Assembly (NCBI GenBank): GCA_034509425.1
Contig: JAVTVJ010001336.1
Location: 248,001 to 312,000, forward strand
Direction of reading: 5' to 3'
Source of the DNA: Eopsaltria australis
Lineage: Eukaryota; Chordata; Aves; Passeriformes; Petroicidae
Length of the DNA: 64,000 nt
Position 1 is the stretch's first letter, and each line of letters opens with the position of its first letter. Made by a program: the position numbers and the translations under genes. Below the pieces are notes generated by a model. It was not told the DNA's origin. It searched no databases and was given only the letters and a program-made list of their open reading frames with translations. This document shows, piece after piece, positions 11,456 to 23,550 of this stretch.

Positions 11456-13479
11456 GGAGAGGAAACCACAAAGGAAATCTGCACATACAGAGAAAATTAA
11501 GGATGTCAAGAATTCCAGGAGGGAATTCTGGGGTTATTCTTCCTTGGCTGTTCTTCACTGTACTGATAGCATAGCATCCTCTGAAAGGAGGCATGAACTG
11601 TGGGCTCTCCTGTACTCTACAGTGAGCCTTTGTTGTCCTGTTGTAATTTACATCAGTTACCCCTACCAGTTACAGCTTTTTTTCATCACACCTGCCCAAA
11701 TGTTCTTCATCTGAACAAAATTTATGTCCCTAAAACAACACAGCAACATGTCAAAATCGGGGCCTCTTCTGTCTTAAGAACTTCTTGAGGAATTCCATCT
11801 CCATTGGTGAGGATGCACCATCATGGAAAACCATCACCACCCAGTCAGAGGTGATGGCAGAAATGACCATGGTTTTTATCTACCCAGTTTAGCCTTTCCG
11901 TCTGAGTGTTAAAATCTGCTAGACAAGATCTCAGACCTCATATGCTATCAGTTTCCACTCAAAAGGAGCACTGGATTTTGTTCTGCTGATTCTTGCCTAG
12001 TATATCTGGTAGTGCATACCTTCCTCTTCAGGGTTTTTAGCTAGAATTTGCTAAATTCCAGAGTTTTCAAATTTGACACTTGCTAGTCACTCTGTGGGTA
12101 TAAATCAGATTTTCCACTGATTCTAGAACATCACAACATCTGAGAATCTGACCTTTTAAGCTGACTATATTTGCCCTTTTAGGCCCATCTGAGTAAAAGC
12201 AGGTAGTTTTTTTCTTTCCAGTTTGGGAATTCTGCACTCTCCAAACTGTTTCTGAAACCACTCCTGGGATAAACAAGAGTATTTCATGTGGGTAAGATAT
12301 GACTTTTCCCTAACCGCCAAATTAAGACGTGTTATCTGATGAAATACAAGGCCTGATACTTGCTACATGAGAACAATACCTATTTTAAATGCCAATTCAT
12401 AACATCTTTACTATAAATCACTTGGACAACTGCAATGTCTTGTTTTTGTTCCCATATAAAGGTCAAAGTGTCGTAGTGAACAAAAGTTCTCCACAAATAC
12501 TAGGAGCTAATACTCTGCATGACTAAATGCTTGACAGAGAAAACACATCACTTATAGCAGACCTTGACAGAGCAGCAGAGTTTATAAAAATCCTGGATCA
12601 GGCTTCCTGATATGCCTGTCTGAGGATAGCATGCCTGAAGGGCAGCAGAAGTGACACAAATGGCTTTTTGCCATCATCTCACACTGTATCTTCCCCACAA
12701 CTTTATCTCAGACCTCATCTTATCTAAAAAGCATGAAGGCTTATGACACTAAAAGCATGTGTGTTTGTGTCTCAATGCAGTCTTGAACTCCCAAGTATTT
12801 GCTGCTTTTTTTAAAAAATGGTAATACAAATGACATAACAACAACAAAAAAGAAAGGTCCAGTTTTGGTCTCACATTTATTTTAATCTTCACAAAATTCA
12901 TGGTTCAGAAGAGACATAGGGGAGGCCTAACCAGGATTATTGGGGTGTTTGTTGTTTTTATAGCACTATTTAGAACAGTTTTATCAGGAAGGCTGAACAC
13001 CAAATTGTACTGCAGACATCTTCCAAGAGCAACTTTTTGTTTTAGGACCATAAAAGGCAAAAATAAACTGCTTTTTTCTGTGTGATCAAAGACCCAGCAT
13101 AAAAAGTGTCAGGAGGACCTTAAATGCCAGTTCCTGTACTCCCAATGTGTGTATCTTGGACTTCTTCCAGTGTGGGAGCAAGATGGACTTTTATTTTTAT
13201 TTTCCTTTTAAATGGGAGAAAGCTGCCAAAATACATAAGGAGAAGGATTAGAGCCAGTTGCTTTTTGTTGGTTCTTCGGTGGGAACACTGCCAGGCAAAG
13301 CCGTATGCTGAATTCCCAGGGAATTTCACTCTCAAAAGCCAGCTTCTGGATTTCCCTCATTTGGGAAGCTCTCCCTGAAAGGGATATTCATATCTAGGAA
13401 TCAGCTCAATGCAGAATTGTTGTACTGGCAAATTGGCTGCTGTCTATTCAAATGCTGCTCTGCATAGCAGCTTTTGCCG

Positions 13480-13515
13480 TTTTTTTTTTTTTTTTTTTCT
13501 TTTTGATTTTTTTCC
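13480..13515 (+). repeat. Poly-T tract
   Basis: An almost pure thymine run of about 22 bases, then a T-rich tail and a short C-run. On the minus strand it is a poly-A tail-like sequence, but no LINE, SINE or retrogene body was recognised next to it. Confidence 0.75.
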
Positions 13516-16500
13516 CCCCCATTAGGTTGGGATGCCTGGTGAGCTGGGCATGTTTCAAAAGCAGGATTGCAGAGCACCCTGGGTAATCCAAAGTGTGCTC
13601 TTACAAAAGCAGGAAGAGACCGTTGCTCTTGGTATCAATAGCTGCTAACACTGACTCTCCAGGGTCACTTGCCAAGGCTGAACAATTGGCCACAAACACA
13701 TTATTTCTGTCTTTCTTGGGGCCTGTGATGGTGTTGCAGCTGTTATCCTATAAAGGGACAGAGGGATGTCTCTTGCTGCTCATCCACCCTGTGCCAAACA
13801 TCCTCCCTGTCCTGCACCTCCCCTCTGCTCTGTTAGATGGCCACATTGTTGGGGAAGAAAGTAATATTTCTAAAGGAAGCTGCAGCTTCCTAGAATCTTC
13901 TTGCTTGCCTACATAAGCGGAGGAAAAGGATGTGAAAAATCAGACAAAAGATGCAATTCTGAGAACTGTTTTGACATGGCAATGGTTTTGTCAACTCAGG
14001 GAAAAAAATAATCTTGGCAGGAATCACACTTCTTATTTTTCATGTGTCAAGGAGAGATTTCCTTGAGGCTTTCCAATAAAATACTGTACTGCAGAAAGGC
14101 TAGACCCATGATTAAAGCATTAGACAAGGCATCTGGATTTTTCTTCCTTGGAAGATAATTTTTATATGTCTATGCATCACTTCATGCTTTTATATTTGAT
14201 TCTGTAAAATGGTTTCAATAACATTTATGTATTACGATTAAATTCTTGAGCTGTTTTGAGACATTCAGAGGCTGTAGTGATAAGAACAACAAAAGGTGCT
14301 AAGAAATAGCAGTATATATTACAGATACTGCACAGAAAAACTAAGCAACTTGTCAGACATTTCAGTTGGCTTCAGCAGATTGCAGAGAAAGAAAGCAAGA
14401 GCATACATCATTGGCCAAGCATGAAAGCCACATAATCCACCTTTAACCTACAAACTTCTGTGATTTTGAAATAGATTATTTCTCTGTTCATTAGTACATT
14501 AGTTGAGGCATTATTTATCTCTGCAATAAAGTCAAAATGTCCTTATTACCGCTGAGCCCTGATGTAGAAATGTAGCTCTTTTAAAGTTAGCAGCAATCAT
14601 TTGCAATACAGTAAGCAGATGGAGACCCCATCAGAAATCAATGTCCCATTGTAATAGGTCCTGTGTGTCTAGACAGTCAGAGACAGTCCCAGCCTTTGAA
14701 AAGATTACGGGCTGAATAGACAAGAGAAACAAAAAAATGTGGAGAAGAAGCCAGCAGACCACAAATGAAGTGTTGTGCTCAGGTTCCCAGTGCTGGTCCC
14801 TGGTGAAACAGAGATGAGGATGTGCCTGGGGGTGCCATGGCTGAGTGCCTCACACCCCACCTCCCACTCCAGGCACAGAGTAAGGACTGCTGAAGGGCTC
14901 CTGCTGCCAGTGAGAGCAACAATGGAAGAAAGATAACAGGATCATCCAGGGATTCAGCAGCAGAGAGCTGACACAATATTTATCTGCTGTCTGCAGGAGA
15001 GAATCATATTTCTTTTGCACAGATGGATGTGCACACAATCAACTTCTGATGATGCAAAACAAGGGTTTCTGATTTCCACCCAGGCTTACCTAGTGATTAC
15101 ATTAAAGCCAGAGATAGCTGTACCTGCATCTGAATAATTTTAATTAGCAAAAAGTAATTAGTGCTCGTACGCAGCAATACCTGCAGGTGTAGTGGACTTC
15201 CTTAAGGTTAGTTAAGGTCTAGTCAGGATTTAGCTTCTGTGAAAACAGTTTGTATTACCTCCAAAACTGCTTGTGAATTTCATCCAAACTTGGCAATTAG
15301 TTTCCCATAAGAACTGTGAAAATCTGTTGAAATCTGTGGGTTGACAGGGAAAACAGAAACAGTGATAGTATCTCTCCAGCTGCACAACCTTATCCCACTG
15401 GATATTGGAGCTTCTATGCAGGCAAGCACACTAGGAATTGGGGTTTTTTTTGCTCATTGCACAACTTGTTTGGAAACACATTTATTGTACATTATTTTAA
15501 CACTCTCTTACATACCTTTCTTCTCTTTAACAGCAGTAGGATTGAACATAGGTTAAATCAGATTTGGGTTTTTTAAATAGCTATGCTTTGACTGTGAGGA
15601 GCTATTTTTAAGAGATGTTTTCTTCTTAGCATCTTATCTTGAAGCTTTGAGAAAAGCCTGAAGTCCAGAAACAATCCTGTCAAAGTTACTTATGAACCAA
15701 CAAAAATCAGTATTGATCTGAAAATGCATGTCTTGGGATTACCTCACTGGTCCAGGACTTTCACAGTGTAATAATCATGAATGCACGCTGAGAAATCTGT
15801 ACCTAGTGTGTTTCTGGGGTTGGGTTTTGCTGCAGCCCCAGCTTTTGGCACAGCCAACCCAGACAGTTGCTGGGACAGGCTGCTCCTCCTGCATGTCCTG
15901 CCTGTCCCTGCCTCTTCTTCCAACCTGTCCCAAGCCACCAGATAGTCAGAATACTGTCCTGAATTCAAAGACCCAACATCTCTGTGGCTAAACCCCCCAA
16001 GTCCTAAGGATCCCTGCCTACTACTGGCCAGCAATGCACCCCACTGCCAGCCCATGCCTTGCACCCAAAGGCTCTCCCACTGCTCCTTATGCTCAGGCAG
16101 TATTTCCCTGTGGATGCAGAGCTGCCAGCTCACAGACTGCGATGGTGGTGGTGGTGCTGAGCAGCAGGAACATTCCAGAATAAGGAAAAGGCTATTGTAT
16201 TTGGCGCAGTACCTACATATTGCATTAGACAGAGGAATGTGAATGAATGGCAGTATCTTTTTCTTCATTGATCTGAACACAGAATGGCCTTCAATGACTC
16301 AGTTTTCTCATCAAGAGGACGTTGCTCTGATGAATCACTGCTTGGCTGTTTGCAATATCAAGGGGTGTAGGAGGCACTGCTTTGCATGTACGTGCTTGAA
16401 TTAATAGATCAGATCTACACATCTACATCCGACTGCAAAAACCACATCAGTGTTTTTGCTGATCACCCACAAACCCACATTTGTGGAAAGCTTTGCTTAA

Positions 16501-19500
16501 CAGATTGTACTATAGGGACATTGTGATTTCTTTTCTGAGCAAGACACAGATGTATTGATATTTTTCTGCTGATGTGCTCAAATGTGCTGGTCCAGACTGT
16601 AGATTAATTGCCCACAATGTTTCAGTCCAAGACTCAAACAAACTTCTTTCATTTTAATACATTTACAGTTTCAACAGTTGAGTTATATAATATTAATCAA
16701 AACTTGGCACAGACATTAAAAATAGACTATGACTTTTTTTTTAGTGAGGTGGCAACTTACAACTAGAGAATAAATGTCTAAGTTCTGGGAGATGGATTTG
16801 GGGAAACAAACACTAATTTATTGCAAGAATCTTAGCCATAGATGAAGAATCCATTTGCTTGAGCATATAACTTTCAATTCAAAAATATGCCTTGATCCAG
16901 CTGGGTTGCATACTAAAGAAGAGAGTTTTCTTAATTAGGAAAGAAGATATAGTTCTTTAAAGTAAGTCCATTTTGCACTTTTCTTACTTGTGTCTGTCTC
17001 TGTGTGCATGCAAAACAACCTGTTAACCACCCTGCTTATAAACTCTGATGTTAGGGACCCTTCATGTTATTCTATACCACACTGCAAATTCTGTTCTCGT
17101 TGTTCATGCCTGTGACCTTTTGCCTTCAGATTCAGCTGAAGTCCTCTGGGAGGTGACAGAAAGGAAAAAAAAAACCTTTAACTTGGCTAGATATAACAGT
17201 GAAGAGTCATTAAATCTTGGTGACCAGCTATTCAGTTACAGTCCATTTAATCACACAGCAGCAAAATAATTGGCAATGGCTCAAGGCAAACTAATTATTC
17301 CAATCTGAAACTCGGCAGGGTAACAAGTAAACTGTGGATGAGGTGGTGATAGATTTTGCACATCTGACAGGCCTGATCTGTGAGGCTCCTGACAAGGAGA
17401 CTAATGACAACCCAGGAAGTGTTCTCTCTTCAGTCATGTCAAAAAATGAGGGAAGACTGGGAGCAGAAAAACATCTGCTGGAAGGAGAGGAAAAGACTAC
17501 TTTCAGGAGGAAAAAGGGAGATGAAGAAGAGAGGGCTCTTTAAAAGCCTCTAATCTAAACCTTAAGGCTGTATGCCCACAGGGGCACAGAGGCAGGCTAA
17601 TGTGTACAGTTTACCTTTTTTATTTCTTTTTCAAATGATATTTTTCTCCCCTCTGTATGTCTTGCATCAGCCAAAAAGTAGTTAGGCTTGCTGGCAATCA
17701 TACGTGTCCTGGGAAAACCATGTGGCTAACTCAGAGAACTCTTGGACTTGCAGCTTGGGGAAGGAGTTAGCTGGAGCACTCAAAAGGCAATATTTGGGTG
17801 AGTATTTGCAGATTAGTGACAGCACAGCCCCTTCCTCTTTGGGAGGTAATCACACCACTGCTGTTTGGTGAGGCTCTAGTAGGCTACAGGACACCTTAGG
17901 GAAGTAAACATGATTCAGTCCTGGAAAAACATAGTAGTCACTTGGATATTGTTCTGGTGCAGGGTGGAAATTCAGATGTTCCTCACTAAGCCCTCAAAAA
18001 TCAGGAGATCCACCAAAATGTTTGAGGGACAGTTTTGAGGATAGAATTTCCTGGAATGGAGGCACAAAAGCATGCCTCCTTCTTTCTGTGTGATAGAACA
18101 AAAGCTTTGCAAAAAGCAGAGAGGGGTGTACCAAAACAACAGAGCAACAAAGTGGAAATTATTCAAGTGGGAGCTGAGAAGAAGTTATCACATCGTGCTT
18201 GGTAAGGCAAAACCTGGTGAGGAGTCACAAATACCAGAAATTTTAACAAAACTTTATCATTAAGAAAAAGCGTTTTTCCATTGACCCTTAAACAAAAGTC
18301 AAGAGCTAATGATAGAAGCCAAGGTTCAAACATTACGAGCAAATAATTCAGATTAACATTTTCAGTATTTTAGGGAATAAAACCTCTCTCTCCACAGCAA
18401 TTTCTGTGATCTTTAGTGCAGGGGGACAGGACTGGCAGACATGCAAGAAAAAGTGAAATAAAGTTTAAGCTGAAGGGACGAGTGATGCACAAGTGTTTAT
18501 TAAAGTCACCACAAGAAATATACAAGAGGTTTGTAATCAGACTAGTTGTTTTTCATTCATTGTAATTCCTCTGCAGAAACCAGAGATGATCATAAAAATG
18601 ACATAAAGGTCCAGATTTGAAGGGGACCTCAAACTTCCATGGAAAGCAGTGCCTCAGATTACATTCTTCATTTTCTCTCAAACTGTGTCTTGAATACTTT
18701 CATCAAGAGAAGTTCACCTCTTTCCTGGCTCCCATGGCTAATTACTCTCTTGGTGACTTTTTTCCCCCCCTGAAACTGGGCAAGGTACCTACAAATGTCC
18801 AATTTGTGGAGATGGTTCTCAAATGAACTCTCTTCCACATTTGTTTGTCATTGCTTCTCAGCACAGAGACCTGGGGGCTGATCTCACCCATGATGACTGA
18901 TGGGAAGAGGGCACTGAGAAGTTCTGTCTTTATTGTGGGCATTTTTAATTAACCTTCCATCCCCACTCAGCAGCACACCTGCAGCTTCGCCGTGCGTCCA
19001 CTCTGTAACAGAGCAATAACAGCCTTTTATTTGCTGTGCTTGACATCATTTGCCAATTTGAGTTCTGCCTGAATTTTCCCTTTCCTAACTACATTTCTGC
19101 ATGCGGGAGCACTATTGCTATATTTCTTTGTGGTATTCTCACCTTTTCCATTTCTCTCATATCTCTCTTTTGCATTGGAGCTCCTTCAGTAACTCACTGT
19201 TTAACCAGGATGTTTTCTTGTTATGACTTCCTCTTTCTCATGAAGAGTGCAGGCCAATTTTATTCCTTGAAACTGAAAATATTCCAGTACTCCTGAGCTC
19301 CTTTGCCCTCCAAGGGGCACAGAAAGGCCAGTGGCTGGTGCAGCACTGTCCTGTTTTCCCAGCAAATTCTGGATTAGCTGGAGGATGGACAGCAGCTTGC
19401 ATGTGCCACTTGAGTCAGATGCTGATGACCAGAAGAAGCCACTTCTGACAAAGGGGTGGTTTTCTTGCAAAAAGGCATGAGAAGAAAACCTGCCCTGCCT

Positions 19501-21363
19501 GTGCAGGATTTGCTGTAAGTCTGTACACCATTTTTCTAATAATCTGAGGTTGAGAAACAAAGAGTCAGAGAGGTGTTTCTCAGAGTTAATCATTCATACC
19601 TCAGACGGGCCTAAGGCAAATTTATGGCAGCAGATAAGCACCTAAGGCTTCAAAACATGTCGGAGAAAAAAGATCCTTTTCACAATTAGGGAGGAACAGA
19701 ATTATGAACCTAAGGTACCTGCTGAAGGAACAGAGAAGGCCTTTTAATTGTCATTTACTCTGTGCAGTGAGCATAGAGACAATGACAGCTGGCTGAACCT
19801 TGCCTCCTAAGCGCAGTCACAGTCCTGCTGCACTGCCTCCATGACAAAGAAAGAAGCTGAGGACACCAGCACAAGTGATCCTCACCTCTGCTTGACCCTC
19901 CCTACCATTTCACTGACTTTGATGATGGCAGAGAAAAGAGCCTGCAGATAAAACATGCTCACAAACTGAGTTCTTTCTCCTGCCAACAGAACTGTCACTC
20001 TGGCTATTACCATCCTCAATTTCCTAAAAAATCAAATGCAACCATGCAGATATGCATTAAATTAATATTATTAACAACCAACACATTATTTATCTACTAA
20101 GAATGTGATAAATTTTGTCATATTACATATCTGAAAAAAACTGTTAACCAGCATAGACAACCTCAGTGAAACTGAATTAAAAATAGAGAATTAGAATAGT
20201 TTGTAAGAGTAGAGTCAATAACAATAGAATCAGAATATGAGTTGTAGTTTTTAATCATAAGGGAAACAACCACAGAGGAAGACACTCGAATGTCCTGTAT
20301 AACCACTGCCCAAAACCTAAGTAACACTTCAAACAACTCTTAACAAATATCTTCATCACAGAATCCAGGCCACTGAGGGATATAAAATTTGTTGATCCAG
20401 ATGTTGCTGTTTTCCCAACATCAGTAACTGAATTTATAATGGATAAACTGGGAACATGCAAAAATTACTCGTCCAATGTCTAGGTACATCTTGAGCAATC
20501 CATGATTGTGAAAGTCAGGAGAAATCCCACTGCCAGAAAAGGTTAGCTTCCTATCTTATTTAAGGCCAAATTGACTTCTCTTAGCTATCTTATTGTTCAC
20601 ATCAGGGAGACACAAAAAGATATTTGAGTATCACAGGCAGTCTTGTCTAATTTGTAGAGATGAGGGATGAGCTACAATTATTTCATCCATAAATACTGTA
20701 ATCAGATAAATGGCTCAATACTTTTTTGTTTTTTTCCCCTAAGGGGCTATTTTCTGGATTTCTGAAGAAAAATATTCTATCATACATAACTCCTGTTGAA
20801 CAAAAAGAATTATTTGGACTACCCCCTCAAATGTAATTCAATATTCCTGTAGCCGGCAGTGTTAAAATGGTTTTGTTAAAAAGAAGAATAACACTACTAA
20901 TTTAATACTTTTTCTTGTTCTCTTTGCACCTATAAAAAGTGTTTCCTAGGGAAGAAACTGGCAGAAGACACTTTCTATGAAGACCAGTGTGTGTGGGATT
21001 AGACACAGTCAGTTGTCTTTTGCCATCCTGGAAATGAAACAGCAAATGGGTTATACTTTAATTTTCATAAGAACTGAAGTAATAATTACAAATTCCTTTC
21101 CCCTAAGGAAGTATAGAAATCAGAGTCAACTTTGCAACTGAATTTTTTACATCTTATGTATTCACAATGGGCTTTTGTATTATTTTTTAAACACATGTAA
21201 ACATCAGTTTTGCACTGAGTTTCATAAATTATTGAATGCTATACATAAACTGTGAAATCAAACATCAGGAAGCAGTATGAACTAGAAATAATATTACTTT
21301 AATATATTTGATTAACATATGCTCTTTTACCCAAGTCAGCATTCATAATAACCAAACTTCTGG

Positions 21364-21435
21364 AGAATATTAGTCTAAAATGAACTTGAAGAATGAATAT
21401 CTGAAGATATTAGTCTAAAAAATGAACTTGAGAAA
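21364..21435 (+). repeat. Imperfect two-copy direct repeat
   Basis: The phrase 'atattagtctaaaatgaact' occurs at about 21366 and again, with two extra adenines, about 41 bases later. This is a local duplication of about 29-31 bp with no known function. Confidence 0.75.
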
Positions 21436-21639
21436 TCAGACTTAAAATGAGAAATAAAATGAAACTTAAAAGCATTATAAGGGCAATTCCTGTAAGTACT
21501 GTGAAGGAGAAAAGTAAAATTCTGAGGATGCTAAGTTTCAGGAGAAAGATTTAAAAAATGTGTACATATACTACCTCATAAGGGTTTTTTTTTAAGTTAA
21601 CAGCAGGCTAAATGGAAGCCTACTGAAATGATCCTACTT

Positions 21640-21835
21640 GCACCAAGATGTCGAAGCCAAAAAGAATTTAGTCAGGGTCCGAGAGAGCGGTGACGGGCAG
21701 GCGTTTCTGGAGCTTCGATGCCATCTGCTGTCCGGGTAAAAAGAGTGCAGTGATCCCGACGCATCCAAGCAGCACTTTCCCATTCCCGTACGGAAAACTG
21801 AGCATGGGCTGGCCCCGTAGGTGCGGTTCTTAACT
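21640..21835. other. Orphan CpG-dense islet
   Basis: About 13 CpG dinucleotides fall in roughly 190 bp, while the kilobases on either side are AT-rich and nearly free of CpG. On the minus strand a frame stays open for about 52 codons after a TAA, ending in TGACTAA. It includes a hydrophobic run (VLLGCVGITALFLPG) followed by a basic stretch (KLQKR). Just upstream on that strand is a T-rich tract ending in 'tgctgtcacttag', which looks like a splice acceptor. A CTCF-like motif (21719-21731) lies inside. I do not recognise the peptide. The islet could be an unannotated exon, a retrocopy fragment, or a regulatory element kept unmethylated. Confidence 0.45.
21719..21731 (-). promoter_or_regulatory. 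CTCF-like motif
   Basis: The plus strand reads TGCCATCTGCTGT. It fits the reverse complement of the CTCF core (GCCMYCTRSTGG) with one mismatch at the last base. The same bases also resemble a YY1 site (ATGGC on the minus strand). It is a motif match only, but it lies in the CpG-dense islet. Confidence 0.35.
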
Positions 21836-23160
21836 AAGTGACAGCAAAATTATGAAAAAACAACAAACAAATAAACCCAACAAAATTTCTTGGGACTGGG
21901 CAGCTCTTCAGGGAGCGGAAAAAAAAGAGGGGTAAAAGAAGGATGTAAAACAGTAAACTGATATCCTGATTCCATGCAAAGAGGGAATAACTATTTCAAG
22001 AAAGAGGGAAGTGGGCACCAATTTCACAGCTTTTGAAAAAGTTTCTCCAGCAAGATTTCTTCCAAGCCAGTCCCCTCTCTGCTTGGGTCCTAAAATTAGG
22101 ACAGGAGTCTATCTTTAAACAAAAGCACTTACACTTCAAAGATGAGAAACATGAGAAGAAGCTACAACAAAATTGCAAGTACAGATTTACGTCCTAGTTG
22201 TAGGCAGAAGAGTGACAAATAAAACTACAGGGATAAATTATTCCAAAGGACTTTATGTCCTTTGAAGGCCCACAAAAGTGAGATTTCTAGTCTATTTTAC
22301 CAAACTTCAGATTTCTGCTGTGCAAGTTTGGACTTTCACACTGACAAAGTCTGTGGCATTCACAAAACAGTAAGCCTCCCACTTCAGAGAGAAAACGGTA
22401 ATGTCACTTGGCAGAGAAAAATTAAGCAGTTCAATAAGTGAGCAGTAAGATTTGGGAATCTCCTACCTGAAGCAGCATTCAGGTACTTGAGAAATGCATG
22501 TAGAGGCATGAGGTAACTAATTTTTCCAACCCAATACAGTCAATATGTGCATATTGGAAAAACCAGCACTTGTCATATTACAATTAAATTTTTACTGCAG
22601 GGGTGAACAACATTGGCTTTTATAATTGTTCTCCTTGGGGAATGCAGACATGAATCTTCCAGCCAAGCCAATTAATCTCCACTGCAGTCTTGGCTGTGGA
22701 GCTTTCTGCTCTTTTGGAGGGTCCTTTGCCCTGTCTTTTCTACAGCATGATATCAAGAGTGTCTTCTGCAATGCTGGAAATCTCTGATATGAGATCCCAG
22801 AATTGCTTGAACCATGGCAACCAGCTGCAGCAATGGTACATGGCTGCTGTGCTGAATAGCTGGGGCTAATACCAGTTGGGTTTCCATGCACAGGATACGT
22901 GCTCTGTCCTGTTCTCAGCAGGTAGAAGAGGTTTAATGCATCTTGAATGCATTGGGTGGCACGTGTACATGGAAAAGCATGTAATTCACATGAGCTGCCT
23001 GTCTCTGCTGTTTCAGCTGGAAACATGAAAGCCCTGTCTCCTATAAGAAGCAGCACACTGCTGAGGGTTGTGGATATTTGAGTCTTCTGCCTGTCAATGT
23101 GAAGTGCCATTGGATGTGTACTAGTATTGCTCCACCACCAGGTTCTGTCTGTTTTTCCCA
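21836..23160. other. Intergenic DNA, no gene seen
   Basis: AT-rich sequence. A 189-codon minus-strand frame (22592-23161) runs up to the satellite, but it shows no domain, no splice signals that I trust, and a composition like chance reading of non-coding DNA. Confidence 0.5.
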
Positions 23161-23164
23161 TTAC

Positions 23165-23550
23165 TTCTCTTCTCTTCTCTTCTCTTCTCTTCTCTTCTCT
23201 TCTCTTCTCTTCTCTTCTCTTCTCTTCTCTTCTCTTCTCTTCTCTTCTCTTCTCTTCTCTCTTCTCTTCTCTTCTCTCTTCTCTTCTCTCTCTTCTCTTC
23301 TCTTCTCTTCTCTTCTCCTTCTCCTTCTCTCTCTCCTCTCCTCCTCCTCTCTCTCCTCTCCTCTCTCCTCTCCTCTCCTCTCCTCTCCTCTCCTCTCCTC
23401 TCCTCTCCTCTCCTCTCCTCTCCTCTCCTCTCCTCTCCTCTCCTCTCCTCTCCTCCCTCTCCTCTCCCTCTCCCTCTCCTCTCCCTCTCCTCTCCTCTCC
23501 TCTCCTCTCCTCTCCTCTTCTCTTCTCTTCTCTTCTCTTCTCTCTTCCTT
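23165..23550 (+). repeat. Polypyrimidine pentanucleotide satellite
   Basis: About 390 bases contain only T and C on the plus strand. There is a first block of (TTCTC)n up to about 23258, a mixed zone to about 23355, a long block of (TCCTC)n to about 23518, and a return to (TTCTC)n. The two pentamers differ by one T/C change, so the middle block probably arose by substitution followed by spread through slippage or unequal exchange. Long open frames of Ser/Leu or Arg/Glu runs read through it on both strands; they are repeat artefacts and not proteins. Confidence 0.97.

Larger units (their letters stand above)
11456..21640. other. AT-rich intergenic DNA, possible conserved elements
   Basis: I see no gene in this 10-kb block. 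There is a poly-T run at 13480-13515. Two stretches (about 14100-14650 and 15100-15190) have the even, motif-rich texture of conserved non-coding elements and are discussed in the findings. A short tandem duplication lies at 21364-21435. The remainder has no recognisable features. Confidence 0.55.

Noticed and set aside
22592..23161. 189-codon minus-strand open frame
   Set aside because: No recognisable domain, no plausible promoter or splice context, and it begins at the edge of the satellite.
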